From an uncultured Eubacteriales bacterium (lineage in GTDB: Bacteria; Bacillota; Clostridia; Oscillospirales; CAG-272), in assembly GCA_900554225.1 (NCBI GenBank), contig USGH01000084.1, positions 1 through 9,846 on the forward strand: a stretch of 9,846 nt of DNA, written 5' to 3'. Position 1 is the first letter of the stretch, and every line of letters begins with the position of its first letter. Shown one piece after another: positions 1-6,191 of this stretch. Position numbers and translations under genes: made by a program. The notes under the pieces were generated by a model. It saw nothing but the letters and a program-made list of their open reading frames with translations. It was not told where the DNA came from and ran no database searches.

Positions 1-101
1 AGCAAAAGAAGCATATCCGGTGTATGTTCTTCCATGAACGAAACGGCGGCATCCAGTGCGCTGTGATTGCCATGAATATCCGTCAGAACCGCGATGCGCA
101 T
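1..101 (-). CDS. Calcineurin-like metallophosphoesterase (5' end only)
   Basis: Only the first 33 or so codons are in the window; the rest lies beyond the left edge. The N-terminus reads MRIAVLTDIHGNHSALDA, the first metal-binding block (D8-x-H10) of calcineurin-like phosphoesterases. The GN-H spacing after it resembles the YfcE/diadenosine-tetraphosphatase-like group. A good ribosome binding site (GAAAGGAG) lies a few bases before the ATG, which fixes the start. Such enzymes hydrolyse phosphoesters using two metal ions. The substrate cannot be told from this fragment. The gene is divergent from the PAP2 phosphatase, and the 181 bases between them are AT-rich and hold promoters for one or both. 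Confidence 0.8.
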   Translation of the reverse strand, partial: MRIAVLTDIHGNHSALDAAVSFMEEHTPDMLLL

Positions 102-213
102 GGTGGTAACTCCTTTCCTCTCGACAAAATGCTATCTTAACATACAGTATAACATATCGAAACACAATTTTTTTGAAATTTTTATAAATTTTTCACCCAA
201 ACTCGATTTTTTA

Positions 214-222
214 TGGTATACT
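214..222 (+). promoter_or_regulatory. Probable extended -10 promoter element for the PAP2 gene
   Basis: TGG followed by TATACT (217-222) forms an extended -10 box 61 bases before the PAP2 start codon, in an AT-rich stretch. No convincing -35 is present at 16-18 bases, which is common for extended -10 promoters. A similar TGGTATACT lies ahead of the flavodoxin-like gene. On the opposite strand a TATACT (151 to 146) could serve the phosphoesterase gene. Confidence 0.5.
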
Positions 223-282
223 AAAGGAAAATAACGTATCGGTATACGCAGCGGATGGATAGCAGCGGCAGGAGGAAACAGT

Positions 283-837
283 ATGGATCTATGGAACGGA
301 GCGGAGATCACGATTTTGGAACGGATCCGGGAGATTTTTTCCTGTGCCTTTCTCGATACCGTCATGCCGTACATCACCAGGTTTGCCGACAATGGAATCG
401 GCTGGATTGTGCTTGCCCTGCTTCTTTTGATTCCGCGTAAGACAAGACGGACGGGAGCCGCAATGGGGGTAGCACTTTTACTTGGCTTTTTGACGGGCAA
501 TTTGCTTCTCAAGAATTGCATCGCACGCACCAGACCGTTTGTATGGGATCCGACGATCACCCTGCTCATCAAGAAACCATCAGAGTATTCGTTTCCGTCC
601 GGTCATACGCTTGCATCCTTTGAATGCGCTGTAGCAATCTTTTGCTGCCACCGCAAATGGGGGATTGCCGCGCTTATTTTTGCCGTACTCATCGCGTTTT
701 CGCGCCTATATCTCCAGGTGCACTATCCGACGGATGTTCTGGGCGGTGCGATACTTGGCACTCTCTGGGGAATGCTTGCCTGCCGCATCGTGGATACAGT
801 CACAAAACGGTACAAAATGAAAAAACAACAGATGTAA
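283..837 (+). CDS. PAP2-family membrane phosphatase
   Basis: This 184-residue protein carries all three signature blocks of the type 2 phosphatidic acid phosphatase superfamily: K77-x6-R84-P85, PSGH at 105-108, and S140-R-x5-H147-x3-D151. The two histidines and arginines form the phosphotransfer site, on the outer face of the membrane in family members. About five hydrophobic segments are visible (roughly 40-50, 57-76, 103-122, 127-145, 152-170). The likely substrate is a lipid phosphate such as undecaprenyl pyrophosphate or phosphatidylglycerophosphate. Length is typical of small bacterial PAP2 proteins. GGAGG lies just before this ATG and excludes the in-frame alternatives. The gene is monocistronic and ends in the terminator shared with ldh. 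Confidence 0.93.
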   Translation: MDLWNGAEITILERIREIFSCAFLDTVMPYITRFADNGIGWIVLALLLLIPRKTRRTGAAMGVALLLGFLTGNLLLKNCIARTRPFVWDPTITLLIKKPSEYSFPSGHTLASFECAVAIFCCHRKWGIAALIFAVLIAFSRLYLQVHYPTDVLGGAILGTLWGMLACRIVDTVTKRYKMKKQQM

Positions 838-841
838 AAAT

Positions 842-887
842 TGCCCGGCCGGTGTACAGAAACCGTACACGAGTCGGGCACTTTTTT
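842..887. terminator. Bidirectional rho-independent terminator between PAP2 and ldh
   Basis: TGCCCG (842-847) pairs with CGGGCA (875-880) and GTGTAC (852-857) with GTACAC (865-870), separated by a small 4x4 internal loop. A T-run follows on the plus strand (882-887) and a run of five A lies just left of the stem, giving a T-run on the minus strand. It sits exactly between two convergent stop codons, so it probably ends both transcripts. Confidence 0.9.
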
Positions 888-890
888 ATG

Positions 891-1871
891 CTACAGCAGG
901 GCGACTTCCGTATCCAGAGAACGGATCGCGTCTCGAAGAACCGATGCGGAATGGGCAAGGCGGCGATTTTCGTCTGGACTCAGGGGAATATCGAGAACAT
1001 GCTCCACACCGCCGGCACCAACCACGGCAGGCACACTCATGCAGAGGTCGTCAATGCCGTAATGACTGTCCAATAGCGTGGATACCGGAAGAATCGTATG
1101 CTCGTCGTTCACAATGGAGGTGATGATCCGTTTTGTGGCCTGAGCGATGGCATAGAAGGTTGCGCCTTTGTCCCGGATGATCTCATAGGCACTGTTTTTT
1201 ACATAATCGAAAATGCCGTAGAGATCGTCAGGAGCGCCGCCATTGCTGTCACCGATGGGGCAGTAGTCGGATAGATCGATCCCGGAAACGTTGGCACTGC
1301 TCCATACGGCAAGCTCACTGTCGCCATGCTCTCCAATGATGAACGTATGCACATTCCGGCTGTCTACACGGAGCCTGCTGCCGACCAGATATTTGAGTCG
1401 CGCCGTATCCAATACCGTACCGCTGCCGATCACACGTGAAGCCGGAAATCCGGAGAGTTTATGGGTGAAGTACGTAAGGATATCTACCGGATTCGATACC
1501 ACCAGCAGGATGCAGTCTCGGTTGACTGACGTAATCTGATGAACGATTTTCTCAAAGATGGTCAGGTTGCGCCGAAGCAGATCGAGTCTGGTTTCCCCCT
1601 CCTTCTGTCCGGCACCGGCTGTGATCACCACGATGGATGCATCGGAAAGAGCAGAGTAGCTGCCCGGATAAATCTGCATGGGTGCGATAAACGGCAGGCA
1701 GTGGTTCAAGTCCATTGCCTCTCCGCGTGCTTTTGCTTCATTTGAGTCCAAAAGAACCATTTCGGTGAACAGACCGCTCTCCATCATGGTATACGCGATC
1801 GTTGCCCCCACATTGCCGCAGCCGACGATACCGATTTTTTTCGGATTTACCTTGTCAGAATATTTGTGCAT
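891..1871 (-). CDS. ldh: L-lactate dehydrogenase
   Basis: The 326-residue protein reduces pyruvate to L-lactate with NADH in the cytosol, a fermentative route for regenerating NAD+. The Rossmann motif GCGNVG is at 17-22. The active-site loop AGAGQKEGETR holds Q89, the residue that distinguishes lactate from malate dehydrogenases (which have Arg there), and R95. SNPVD (126-130), D155 with R158, and the signature IIGEHGDS with catalytic H182 complete the site. Length is typical. Start is the ATG preceded by GAGAGAGGTG. That binding site lies inside a perfect hairpin, which suggests control at the RNA level. No Rex-type operator was recognised. The SGNH hydrolase gene lies upstream on the same strand. 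Confidence 0.96.
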   Translation of the reverse strand: MHKYSDKVNPKKIGIVGCGNVGATIAYTMMESGLFTEMVLLDSNEAKARGEAMDLNHCLPFIAPMQIYPGSYSALSDASIVVITAGAGQKEGETRLDLLRRNLTIFEKIVHQITSVNRDCILLVVSNPVDILTYFTHKLSGFPASRVIGSGTVLDTARLKYLVGSRLRVDSRNVHTFIIGEHGDSELAVWSSANVSGIDLSDYCPIGDSNGGAPDDLYGIFDYVKNSAYEIIRDKGATFYAIAQATKRIITSIVNDEHTILPVSTLLDSHYGIDDLCMSVPAVVGAGGVEHVLDIPLSPDENRRLAHSASVLRDAIRSLDTEVALL

Positions 1872-1877
1872 AGAAAA

Positions 1878-1916
1878 ACACCTCTCTCCACTTTTTTCTT
1901 AGTATGAGAGAGGTGT
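1878..1916 (-). promoter_or_regulatory. Perfect 11-bp hairpin containing the ldh ribosome binding site
   Basis: ACACCTCTCTC and GAGAGAGGTGT (minus strand, 1916 to 1906 and 1888 to 1878) form an uninterrupted 11-bp stem with a 17-nt A-rich loop. The 3' arm is the Shine-Dalgarno region of ldh, and a run of five U ends three bases before the start codon. It could be the terminator of the upstream SGNH gene, an RBS-masking hairpin for ldh, or both. Confidence 0.7.
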
Positions 1917-1922
1917 ACAGTT

Positions 1923-1928
1923 ATTATA
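1923..1928 (-). promoter_or_regulatory. Candidate -10 box for ldh
   Basis: A perfect TATAAT lies 15 bases after the SGNH stop codon. Transcription about 7 bases downstream would begin at the base of the hairpin at 1878-1916. No good -35 is visible at 16-18 bases (CTCGCC), so an activator or weak basal activity would be needed. Confidence 0.45.
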
Positions 1929-1942
1929 CCTGCCATTTGCAG

Positions 1943-2620
1943 TCAGGCGAGAATACCGCTTTTCTCCACGGTGTCATACCAGGTACGTGCCATGATCTCA
2001 TGCCCAACATAGGTGGGGTGAATGCCATCCCAGATGAATTGATCGACCGGTGCGGCTTCAACGTACGGCGTAAGCACAGCAGCAAACGGTACGAATACGG
2101 TTTTATACTCTGCCGCAATCTTCCGGACACGTGCGGCATATTCCTTGCAGTGCGCGACGTTCCATTCGTCCTTTTCATGAACCACCGGATCTGTGGCTGC
2201 AAGCGGAGACCAATACCGGAACGGTTCGCAGAGGATGAGACGGATATCCGGGAAGCGATCGAGCGTATAATCGAGTAAGAAACGGTACTCCTTTTCAAAC
2301 ATATCCGCATCGGGACCGCTGCCGCTGTAGCAGAAGCCACAATCGTTCGTACCGATGAGAATGCTGAGTACCGTCGGCTGCAATGCAAAGGTATCGCTCT
2401 CCCACCGTGCCAGCATTTTCGCAACAGTATCACCGCTGACACCACGATTGCGGATTTCCGGACGGCGTTCCCAGTTGTCAAAGCCGATGCGAGATGCCAG
2501 AATCGACTGATAGCCGTGCCCCATGATATGGTTCATATCGCTGTTGCTTTGGATGCGTCCACCATGTGTGATGGAATCGCCCTGAAACAAAAGCACATCG
2601 TTTTTCTGTAAAGTGATCAT
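1943..2620 (-). CDS. SGNH/GDSL-family hydrolase
   Basis: A 225-residue protein with the four SGNH blocks: GDSIT with nucleophile S16, an RNRGVSGDT block with the oxyanion glycine, GTND (90-93) with N92, and DGIHPT with D198 and H201. Members are serine esterases or lipases acting on acylated sugars, lysophospholipids or thioesters; the substrate here is unknown. No signal peptide is visible, so it is probably cytosolic. An upstream in-frame ATG at 2749 exists, but a consensus promoter and the khpA terminator lie within that extension. The ATG at 2620 (MITLQKNDVLLFQGDS), with AGGA before it, is therefore the real start. The gene appears to be transcribed alone, towards ldh. Confidence 0.9.
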   Translation of the reverse strand: MITLQKNDVLLFQGDSITHGGRIQSNSDMNHIMGHGYQSILASRIGFDNWERRPEIRNRGVSGDTVAKMLARWESDTFALQPTVLSILIGTNDCGFCYSGSGPDADMFEKEYRFLLDYTLDRFPDIRLILCEPFRYWSPLAATDPVVHEKDEWNVAHCKEYAARVRKIAAEYKTVFVPFAAVLTPYVEAAPVDQFIWDGIHPTYVGHEIMARTWYDTVEKSGILA

Positions 2621-2689
2621 TCTTCTGTCCTGTCGTACCGTATACCGCTTTGCATACAGCCGACGCTCCCTTCGCTGTTTGATAGCTTC

Positions 2690-2718
2690 ATTATAGCAAT
2701 CCACAGCACGTTTGTCAA
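2690..2718 (-). promoter_or_regulatory. Consensus sigma-A promoter of the SGNH hydrolase gene
   Basis: TTGACA (2718 to 2713) and TATAAT (2695 to 2690) match the consensus perfectly, with a 17-base spacer. The start codon follows about 70 bases downstream of the -10. Confidence 0.9.
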
Positions 2719-2728
2719 GATGTAAGTG

Positions 2729-2754
2729 AAAAAACGCCATGGCAAGCACAGCGT
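2729..2754 (-). terminator. Rho-independent terminator of the ylxM-ffh-rpsP-khpA cluster
   Basis: On the minus strand ACGCTGTG pairs with CATGGCGT (8 bp, two G-U pairs) around the loop CTTGC, followed by six T. It lies about 80 bases after the khpA stop and just before the next promoter. A 12-base palindrome CTTTTGCAAAAG (2755-2766) abuts it. Confidence 0.8.
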
Positions 2755-2832
2755 CTTTTGCAAAAGGTTTTGATTCTCACGCGGTCGATATTCCTAAGTG
2801 GAGGAGCGATCATAGCGTGGATTTCTTGCGGG

Positions 2833-3108
2833 TTACTTGATCTCGACGGTGATTTTCTGATCCGCGATCTTTGCAGCCGCTTTGGCAATGGTACGGATTG
2901 CTCTGGCAATTTTGCCATGCTTTCCGATAATCATCCCCATGTCCTCCTCCGCGACGTGCAGGGTATAGACCGTCTCTTCCGCTTCCGTTTCTGCCACGGT
3001 TACGGAAACCTCGTTCGGATTGTCCACAATGGCGCGTGCCATATTTTCCAGAACGAGTCGGATATCAATGTCGGGATTGATCGGCGTGGTTATGAGGTTT
3101 TCGTCCAT
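2833..3108 (-). CDS. khpA: KH-domain RNA-binding protein KhpA (YlqC family)
   Basis: The 91-residue protein has a single type II KH domain with its GxxG loop as G62-K-H-G65 inside MGMIIGKHGKIARAIRT, very close to the family pattern. In Gram-positive bacteria KhpA pairs with KhpB (Jag/EloR) and binds RNA, with effects on cell division and envelope growth. It starts 13 bases after rpsP in the usual rpsP-khpA order. The N-terminus carries about 15 residues more than the usual 75-80 residue family members. The ribosome binding site (GAGCGGA) is weak, so translational coupling to rpsP is likely. The gene is the last of the cluster, and rimM does not follow. Confidence 0.93.
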   Translation of the reverse strand: MDENLITTPINPDIDIRLVLENMARAIVDNPNEVSVTVAETEAEETVYTLHVAEEDMGMIIGKHGKIARAIRTIAKAAAKIADQKITVEIK

Positions 3109-3121
3109 TATTCCGCTCGGA

Positions 3122-3367
3122 TTACTTGATGAGACCGTTCTTCGTCAGGATAGACTTAACGGTTTCGGTCGGCTGTGCGCCGTTTGCAAGCCATGCGGTG
3201 ATCTTTTCACCCTCCAGCTTTACGGTTGCGGGATTGGTCATCGGATCGTAGTAGCCAACCTCTTCGATGAAGCGACCGTCACGCGGGTATCTGGAATCTG
3301 CAACAACGATACGATAGAAAGGTGCTTTCTTCTGACCCATTCTTCTCAGTCTGATTTTAACTGCCAT
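3122..3367 (-). CDS. rpsP: 30S ribosomal protein S16
   Basis: The 81-residue sequence begins [20 protein letters not shown] and continues with [21 protein letters not shown], the highly conserved S16 N-terminal half. Length matches the family. S16 binds 16S rRNA early in assembly of the small subunit. A strong GGAGG precedes the ATG. It lies between ffh and khpA; the 72 bases after ffh contain a weak terminator-like hairpin that may adjust the ratio of rpsP to ffh transcripts. Confidence 0.98.
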   Translation of the reverse strand: MAVKIRLRRMGQKKAPFYRIVVADSRYPRDGRFIEEVGYYDPMTNPATVKLEGEKITAWLANGAQPTETVKSILTKNGLIK

Positions 3368-3408
3368 TTTTTTGTTCCTCCAAAATTTGTGAATAAAAAT
3401 TTCTATAG

Positions 3409-3426
3409 AAAAACCCGGTTTGCGGG
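3409..3426 (-). terminator. Weak terminator-like hairpin between ffh and rpsP
   Basis: On the minus strand CCCG pairs with CGGG around CAAAC and is followed by five T, 14 bases after the ffh stop. The stem is only 4 bp (with two further A-T pairs beyond a mismatch), so it may only attenuate read-through into rpsP. Confidence 0.4.
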
Positions 3427-3439
3427 ATTCTTCGCGTAT

Positions 3440-4780
3440 TTACATCGGGAAGGGCAGGCGCATTTTTCCTTTCTTTCCCTTTTTACCCAGCATGGAGCCG
3501 GAAAACTGTTTGATGATCTTGGACATCTGGTCAAACTGACGGAGCAGCTTGTTGACTTCCTCCACGGAGGTGCCGCTGCCAGCTGCGATCCGTTTTCTTC
3601 TGGATGCATTGATGACACCGGGATGCTCCCGTTCGTATTCCGTCATGGACAGGATGATCGCTTCTGTGTGGGTGATCGCCTTTTCATCGAATTTGGCGTC
3701 CTTGAGTGCACCGGGCTTGACACCGGGGAGCATACCGACGATGTCCTCAATGGAGCCCATATTCTTGATCTGTCGGAACTGTTCGAGATAATCGGTGAGC
3801 GTGAAGGTATTTTCACGGATCCGCTTTTCCAGCTCCTCCGCTTTTTTCTCGTCGTAATTCTGCTGTGCTTTCTCGATGAGGGAGAGCACGTCGCCCATAC
3901 CGAGGATCCGGGATGCCATACGGTCGGGATAGAACGGTTCGATCGCGTCCATTTTTTCGCCGATACCGATAAATTTGATCGGTTTTCCAGTGACGTATCG
4001 TACCGACAGAGCAGCACCGCCGCGTGTGTCGCCGTCCAATTTGGAAAGAACCACGCCGGTGATGTCCAGTTTTTCATTGAAGGTGCTTGCCACATTAACG
4101 GCATCCTGACCGGTCATGGCATCCACCACAAGCAGGATTTCGGTCGGATGCACGAGATCCCGGATGGCGATCAGCTCGTCCATCATCGTTTCATCCACGT
4201 GAAGTCTGCCCGCCGTGTCGATGAACACCATGTCGTGTCCGTGCTTTTCGGCGTGGACCATTGCATTTTTTACAATTTCCACCGGAGAAATCTGCCCCAT
4301 CTCAAATACGGGAACGCCTACCTGTTCACCGACGACTTTGAGCTGGTCAATCGCAGCAGGGCGGTATACGTCACAGGCAACAAGAAGCGGACGCTTACCC
4401 TGCTTTTTGTACATTCCGGCGAGTTTTGCGGCGTGCGTCGTCTTACCGGAGCCCTGTAAACCGACCATCATGATGATTGTCGGCGGACGGGACGCAATGG
4501 TCAGCTTCGTATTGGTTTCTCCCATGAGCTTGATAAGCTCCTCATGGACGATCTTGATGATCTGCTGACCGGGCATCAGACTCTCGAGGACCTCAGATCC
4601 GACAGCCCGCTCGGTGACGGTTTTCACAAAATCCCGCACGACCTTGAAGTTGACATCCGCTTCGAGAAGTGCGAGTTTGACCTCCCGCATTCCCTCACGC
4701 ACATCCGCTTCTGTCAGCTTGCCTTTGCTGCGGAATTTCTTGAACGCATTTGTCAGTTTATCGGATAAGCTTTGAAACAT
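3440..4780 (-). CDS. ffh: Signal recognition particle protein Ffh (SRP54)
   Basis: This 446-residue GTPase, with SRP RNA, binds signal sequences on nascent chains and delivers ribosomes to FtsY and the Sec translocon. Domains in order: N helical bundle (1-95); G domain with P-loop GLQGSGKTT (107-115), DVYRPAA (137-143), DTAGR (188-192), SKLDGDTRGGAALS (246-259) and the FIGIGE block (270-275); then a methionine-rich M domain from about 330, with the RNA-binding signature SRRKRIAAGSG near 397-407. It ends in a basic GKKGKKGKM tail. Length is standard. CGGAGG lies 8 bases before the ATG. It is directly downstream of its usual partner ylxM. Confidence 0.98.
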   Translation of the reverse strand: MFQSLSDKLTNAFKKFRSKGKLTEADVREGMREVKLALLEADVNFKVVRDFVKTVTERAVGSEVLESLMPGQQIIKIVHEELIKLMGETNTKLTIASRPPTIIMMVGLQGSGKTTHAAKLAGMYKKQGKRPLLVACDVYRPAAIDQLKVVGEQVGVPVFEMGQISPVEIVKNAMVHAEKHGHDMVFIDTAGRLHVDETMMDELIAIRDLVHPTEILLVVDAMTGQDAVNVASTFNEKLDITGVVLSKLDGDTRGGAALSVRYVTGKPIKFIGIGEKMDAIEPFYPDRMASRILGMGDVLSLIEKAQQNYDEKKAEELEKRIRENTFTLTDYLEQFRQIKNMGSIEDIVGMLPGVKPGALKDAKFDEKAITHTEAIILSMTEYEREHPGVINASRRKRIAAGSGTSVEEVNKLLRQFDQMSKIIKQFSGSMLGKKGKKGKMRLPFPM

Positions 4781-4829
4781 GTATTCCTCCGGGTATTCTC
4801 AATCCATGGTTCCCATGCGCACAAAACAT

Positions 4830-5183
4830 TTATAAGACGATTTTATCTATAGAACAGACCACATCTTCGAGTGCCGTTTTTATACGCGGCTCCATCGTAT
4901 CGGATGCAATCCGTGCGAGATTTGCAGATAATTCGGAGAGAGAACGCGTTAATTTTTGTGTCCGTTCTGCCAGATGCAGCTTTTCTTCCAGTTCTCTGAG
5001 CTCTGCCTCGCTTTTTTTGACGGAATCGCGGATACCTTGCCGGGAAATGCCTGTGATTTCCGCAATCTCCGCAAGGGAGTAGTCCTTATCGTAATAATAC
5101 GACATCAGTTCTCTCTTCCGCTCGGACAGCAGCGCACCGTATGTATCCATGAGAAGGGAAAGGTGCATATCTTTTTCAAACAA
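4830..5183 (-). CDS. ylxM: YlxM family HTH protein (UPF0122), SRP-associated
   Basis: The 117-residue protein has a sigma-factor-like helix-turn-helix, DYSLAEIAEITGISRQGIRDSVKK (about 34-57), then a glutamate-rich helix (57-75), as in YlxM/UPF0122 proteins. These are encoded beside ffh and in some species interact with the SRP. The C-terminal region (76-117) is less familiar. The start is TTG at 5183, with GAGGGG just upstream; this gives MFEKDMHLSLLMDTY, which aligns with the family N-terminus. An ATG five codons later has no binding site. ffh follows after 49 bases. ftsY, often upstream in other Firmicutes, is absent; instead the gene has its own consensus promoter. Confidence 0.93.
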   Translation of the reverse strand: MFEKDMHLSLLMDTYGALLSERKRELMSYYYDKDYSLAEIAEITGISRQGIRDSVKKSEAELRELEEKLHLAERTQKLTRSLSELSANLARIASDTMEPRIKTALEDVVCSIDKIVL

Positions 5184-5199
5184 TCAAACCCCTCATCCC

Positions 5200-5220
5200 T
5201 GTAAAGCATTTTGCTTTACA
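5200..5220 (-). promoter_or_regulatory. Perfect inverted repeat at the ylxM transcription start
   Basis: TGTAAAGCA and TGCTTTACA are exact inverted copies (9 bp arms, 3-base centre). The dyad begins 1 base downstream of the -10 box and so covers the expected start site. It could be a repressor operator or a 5' transcript hairpin. I do not recognise it as a known regulator's box. Confidence 0.65.
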
Positions 5221-5221
5221 C

Positions 5222-5250
5222 ATTATACCATGTCATCGTGGAATTGTCAA
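5222..5250 (-). promoter_or_regulatory. Consensus promoter of the ylxM-ffh-rpsP-khpA cluster
   Basis: TTGACA (5250 to 5245) and TATAAT (5227 to 5222) are perfect, the spacer is 17 bases, and a TGG extension precedes the -10. It should be a very strong promoter unless the overlapping dyad represses it. Confidence 0.92.
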
Positions 5251-5326
5251 GAGAAATTTACCGCGATACGCACTGCAATAATGATGAAATTACAGGACAG
5301 TTACACTTGGTTTATAGACAGATTGC

Positions 5327-5357
5327 AAAAAAAGACTGCCGCAAAGCTTTATTGCAG
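5327..5357 (-). terminator. Probable terminator downstream of the flavodoxin-like gene
   Basis: On the minus strand CTGC pairs with GCAG (alternatively CTGCAA with TTGCGG) and a run of seven T follows within two to five bases. It lies about 150 bases past the flavodoxin-like stop and overlaps the TAA that ends the interrupted frame at 5349-5549. Confidence 0.45.
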
Positions 5358-5549
5358 GATTTCGTGGATCAGATACTGTCACAGAGCCTCCAGATCCGCA
5401 TTTGGGAATACTTCCCCTGTACCCATGGCAATAAAATCCGGAAATGGCGAATCCCCAGTGCAGAGATGCCATTCCCGGTCTTTGGCGTATGTACGAGAAG
5501 CTGCTATCGTCAGGTACCTTCCACCTGCGAAACGATGGAACGTGCCCAA
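5349..5549 (-). pseudogene. Possible broken or unrecognised small coding frame
   Basis: In the -1 frame relative to the flavodoxin-like gene, the codons after its stop look coding: many start with G, and the frame reads GDSPFPDFIAMGTGEVFP, then NADLEAL, a TGA (5379-5381), then QYLIHEILQ and TAA right at the terminator. The frame is open upstream into the flavodoxin-like 3' end, where a TTG start at 5549 with AGAAGG before it is conceivable. It could be a decayed gene, a frameshifted C-terminal extension of the flavodoxin-like protein, or chance. I do not recognise the sequence. A competing 60-codon frame on the same strand (5290-5472) looks less coding-like. Confidence 0.3.
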
Positions 5550-5929
5550 TCTACAACCTTCTGCCGTTCCTCAAGCGTGATCTTCTTGCCGAAAATACCA
5601 CATTTTACGTAGTAGGAGCCATCGATCACATTGGTGCCGGCTTCCTTGAGAATGTCCTTGATGACCTTTTCACCACGGCATCCATTTTCGCCGTCTACGA
5701 GCAGAACCACATTCTGTGCACGATTCGGATACAGCTCCTTGCAGAACCGTCTGACTTCATCCGGCGGATCGCCTGCGCCAAGGGTCAGCGCAAGAATGAC
5801 GAGCCGTTCCTTATCAGCAGGATATGCCGGCGGAATATCGTTGACAAGACATCCGAACGCTTCTCCGATCGCGGTGGCGTAGGTGGCGAGCTTCCCCTTT
5901 TTGGAGGAATACATAACACGCATTTTCAT
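5510..5929 (-). CDS. Flavodoxin-like protein
   Basis: The 139-residue protein shows an alternating alpha/beta pattern like flavodoxins: strand 1 MRVMYSSKKGKLATYATAIGEAF, a central RLVILALTLGAG strand (42-53), NVVLLVDG (73-80), and a C-terminal KITLEERQKVVDWAR helix typical of this group in Clostridia. The usual FMN phosphate loop (T/S-x-T-G-x-T after strand 1) is replaced by SSKKGKL, so FMN binding is uncertain. A redox role is a guess from the fold. The start is the first ATG at 5929, with GGGAGG ten bases before it; the next ATG, two codons on, is possible. A TGGTATACT promoter lies 37 bases upstream. The stop overlaps a second coding-like frame. Confidence 0.7.
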   Translation of the reverse strand: MKMRVMYSSKKGKLATYATAIGEAFGCLVNDIPPAYPADKERLVILALTLGAGDPPDEVRRFCKELYPNRAQNVVLLVDGENGCRGEKVIKDILKEAGTNVIDGSYYVKCGIFGKKITLEERQKVVDWARSIVSQVEGT

Positions 5930-5966
5930 AACAAAAGGACCTCCCGATCCGAAATAGATTGCTTAT

Positions 5967-5975
5967 AGTATACCA
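5967..5975 (-). promoter_or_regulatory. Extended -10 promoter of the flavodoxin-like gene
   Basis: TGG plus TATACT (5972 to 5967) is an extended -10 element, 37 bases before the ATG. It follows a T-rich tract, with no clear -35. Confidence 0.55.
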
Positions 5976-5998
5976 TATTTTTCAAAAAAAAGAAAGAG

Positions 5999-6016
5999 AA
6001 AAAATGCGAATCCGCA
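5999..6016 (-). terminator. Weak terminator candidate downstream of panT
   Basis: TGCG-GATT-CGCA on the minus strand is followed by TTTTTT and more T-rich sequence. The stem has only 4 bp, so termination is uncertain. The position, between the long hairpin and the next promoter, fits the end of the panT transcript. Confidence 0.4.
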
Positions 6017-6064
6017 AATTTTGTCTGAAGTTCCAAAAAGAGACCGTCTGTGTTGTATAGTATG

Positions 6065-6161
6065 CACAGTATCACCCGCATATACAGGAGCAGGTACAGG
6101 AAACCGGAAAAGGAATCCTGAAGATATCCTTTCCCGGTACTGAAAATACGATGATACTGTG
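6065..6161. repeat. 97-nt imperfect long hairpin between panT and the flavodoxin-like gene
   Basis: The ends CACAGTATCA (6065-6074) and TGATACTGTG (6152-6161) are perfect inverted copies. The stem continues inward through G-U pairs and a bulge (minus CGTAT with ATGCG), a CAGTAC/GTACCTG stem with one bulge, and CCGGAAAAGGA (6104-6114) with TCCTTTCCCGG (6127-6137), 11 bp with one wobble, around a 12-nt loop. No ORF is seen here. It could be a panT 3' UTR structure, a small RNA, or a short MITE-like palindromic repeat. Confidence 0.65.
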
Positions 6162-6191
6162 TGGTGCTGCCTGTCGGAACGATCGGAAAAA

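Noticed and set aside
1924..2481. A 185-codon minus-strand frame overlapping the SGNH hydrolase
   Set aside because: It is an out-of-frame shadow with arginine/serine-rich composition and no domain; the overlapping frame has all SGNH motifs.
2621..2749. N-terminal extension of the SGNH hydrolase to an ATG at 2749
   Set aside because: This stretch contains the gene's own consensus promoter and the khpA terminator, and its translation does not resemble the family.
3020..4459. A 479-codon plus-strand frame opposite khpA, rpsP and ffh
   Set aside because: It is entirely antisense to conserved genes and shows no domain; long antisense frames arise from the codon bias of ffh.
5379..5381. In-frame TGA read as selenocysteine
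   Set aside because: No convincing bacterial SECIS hairpin follows the TGA, no selenoprotein family was recognised, and TGA serves as an ordinary stop elsewhere in the window.
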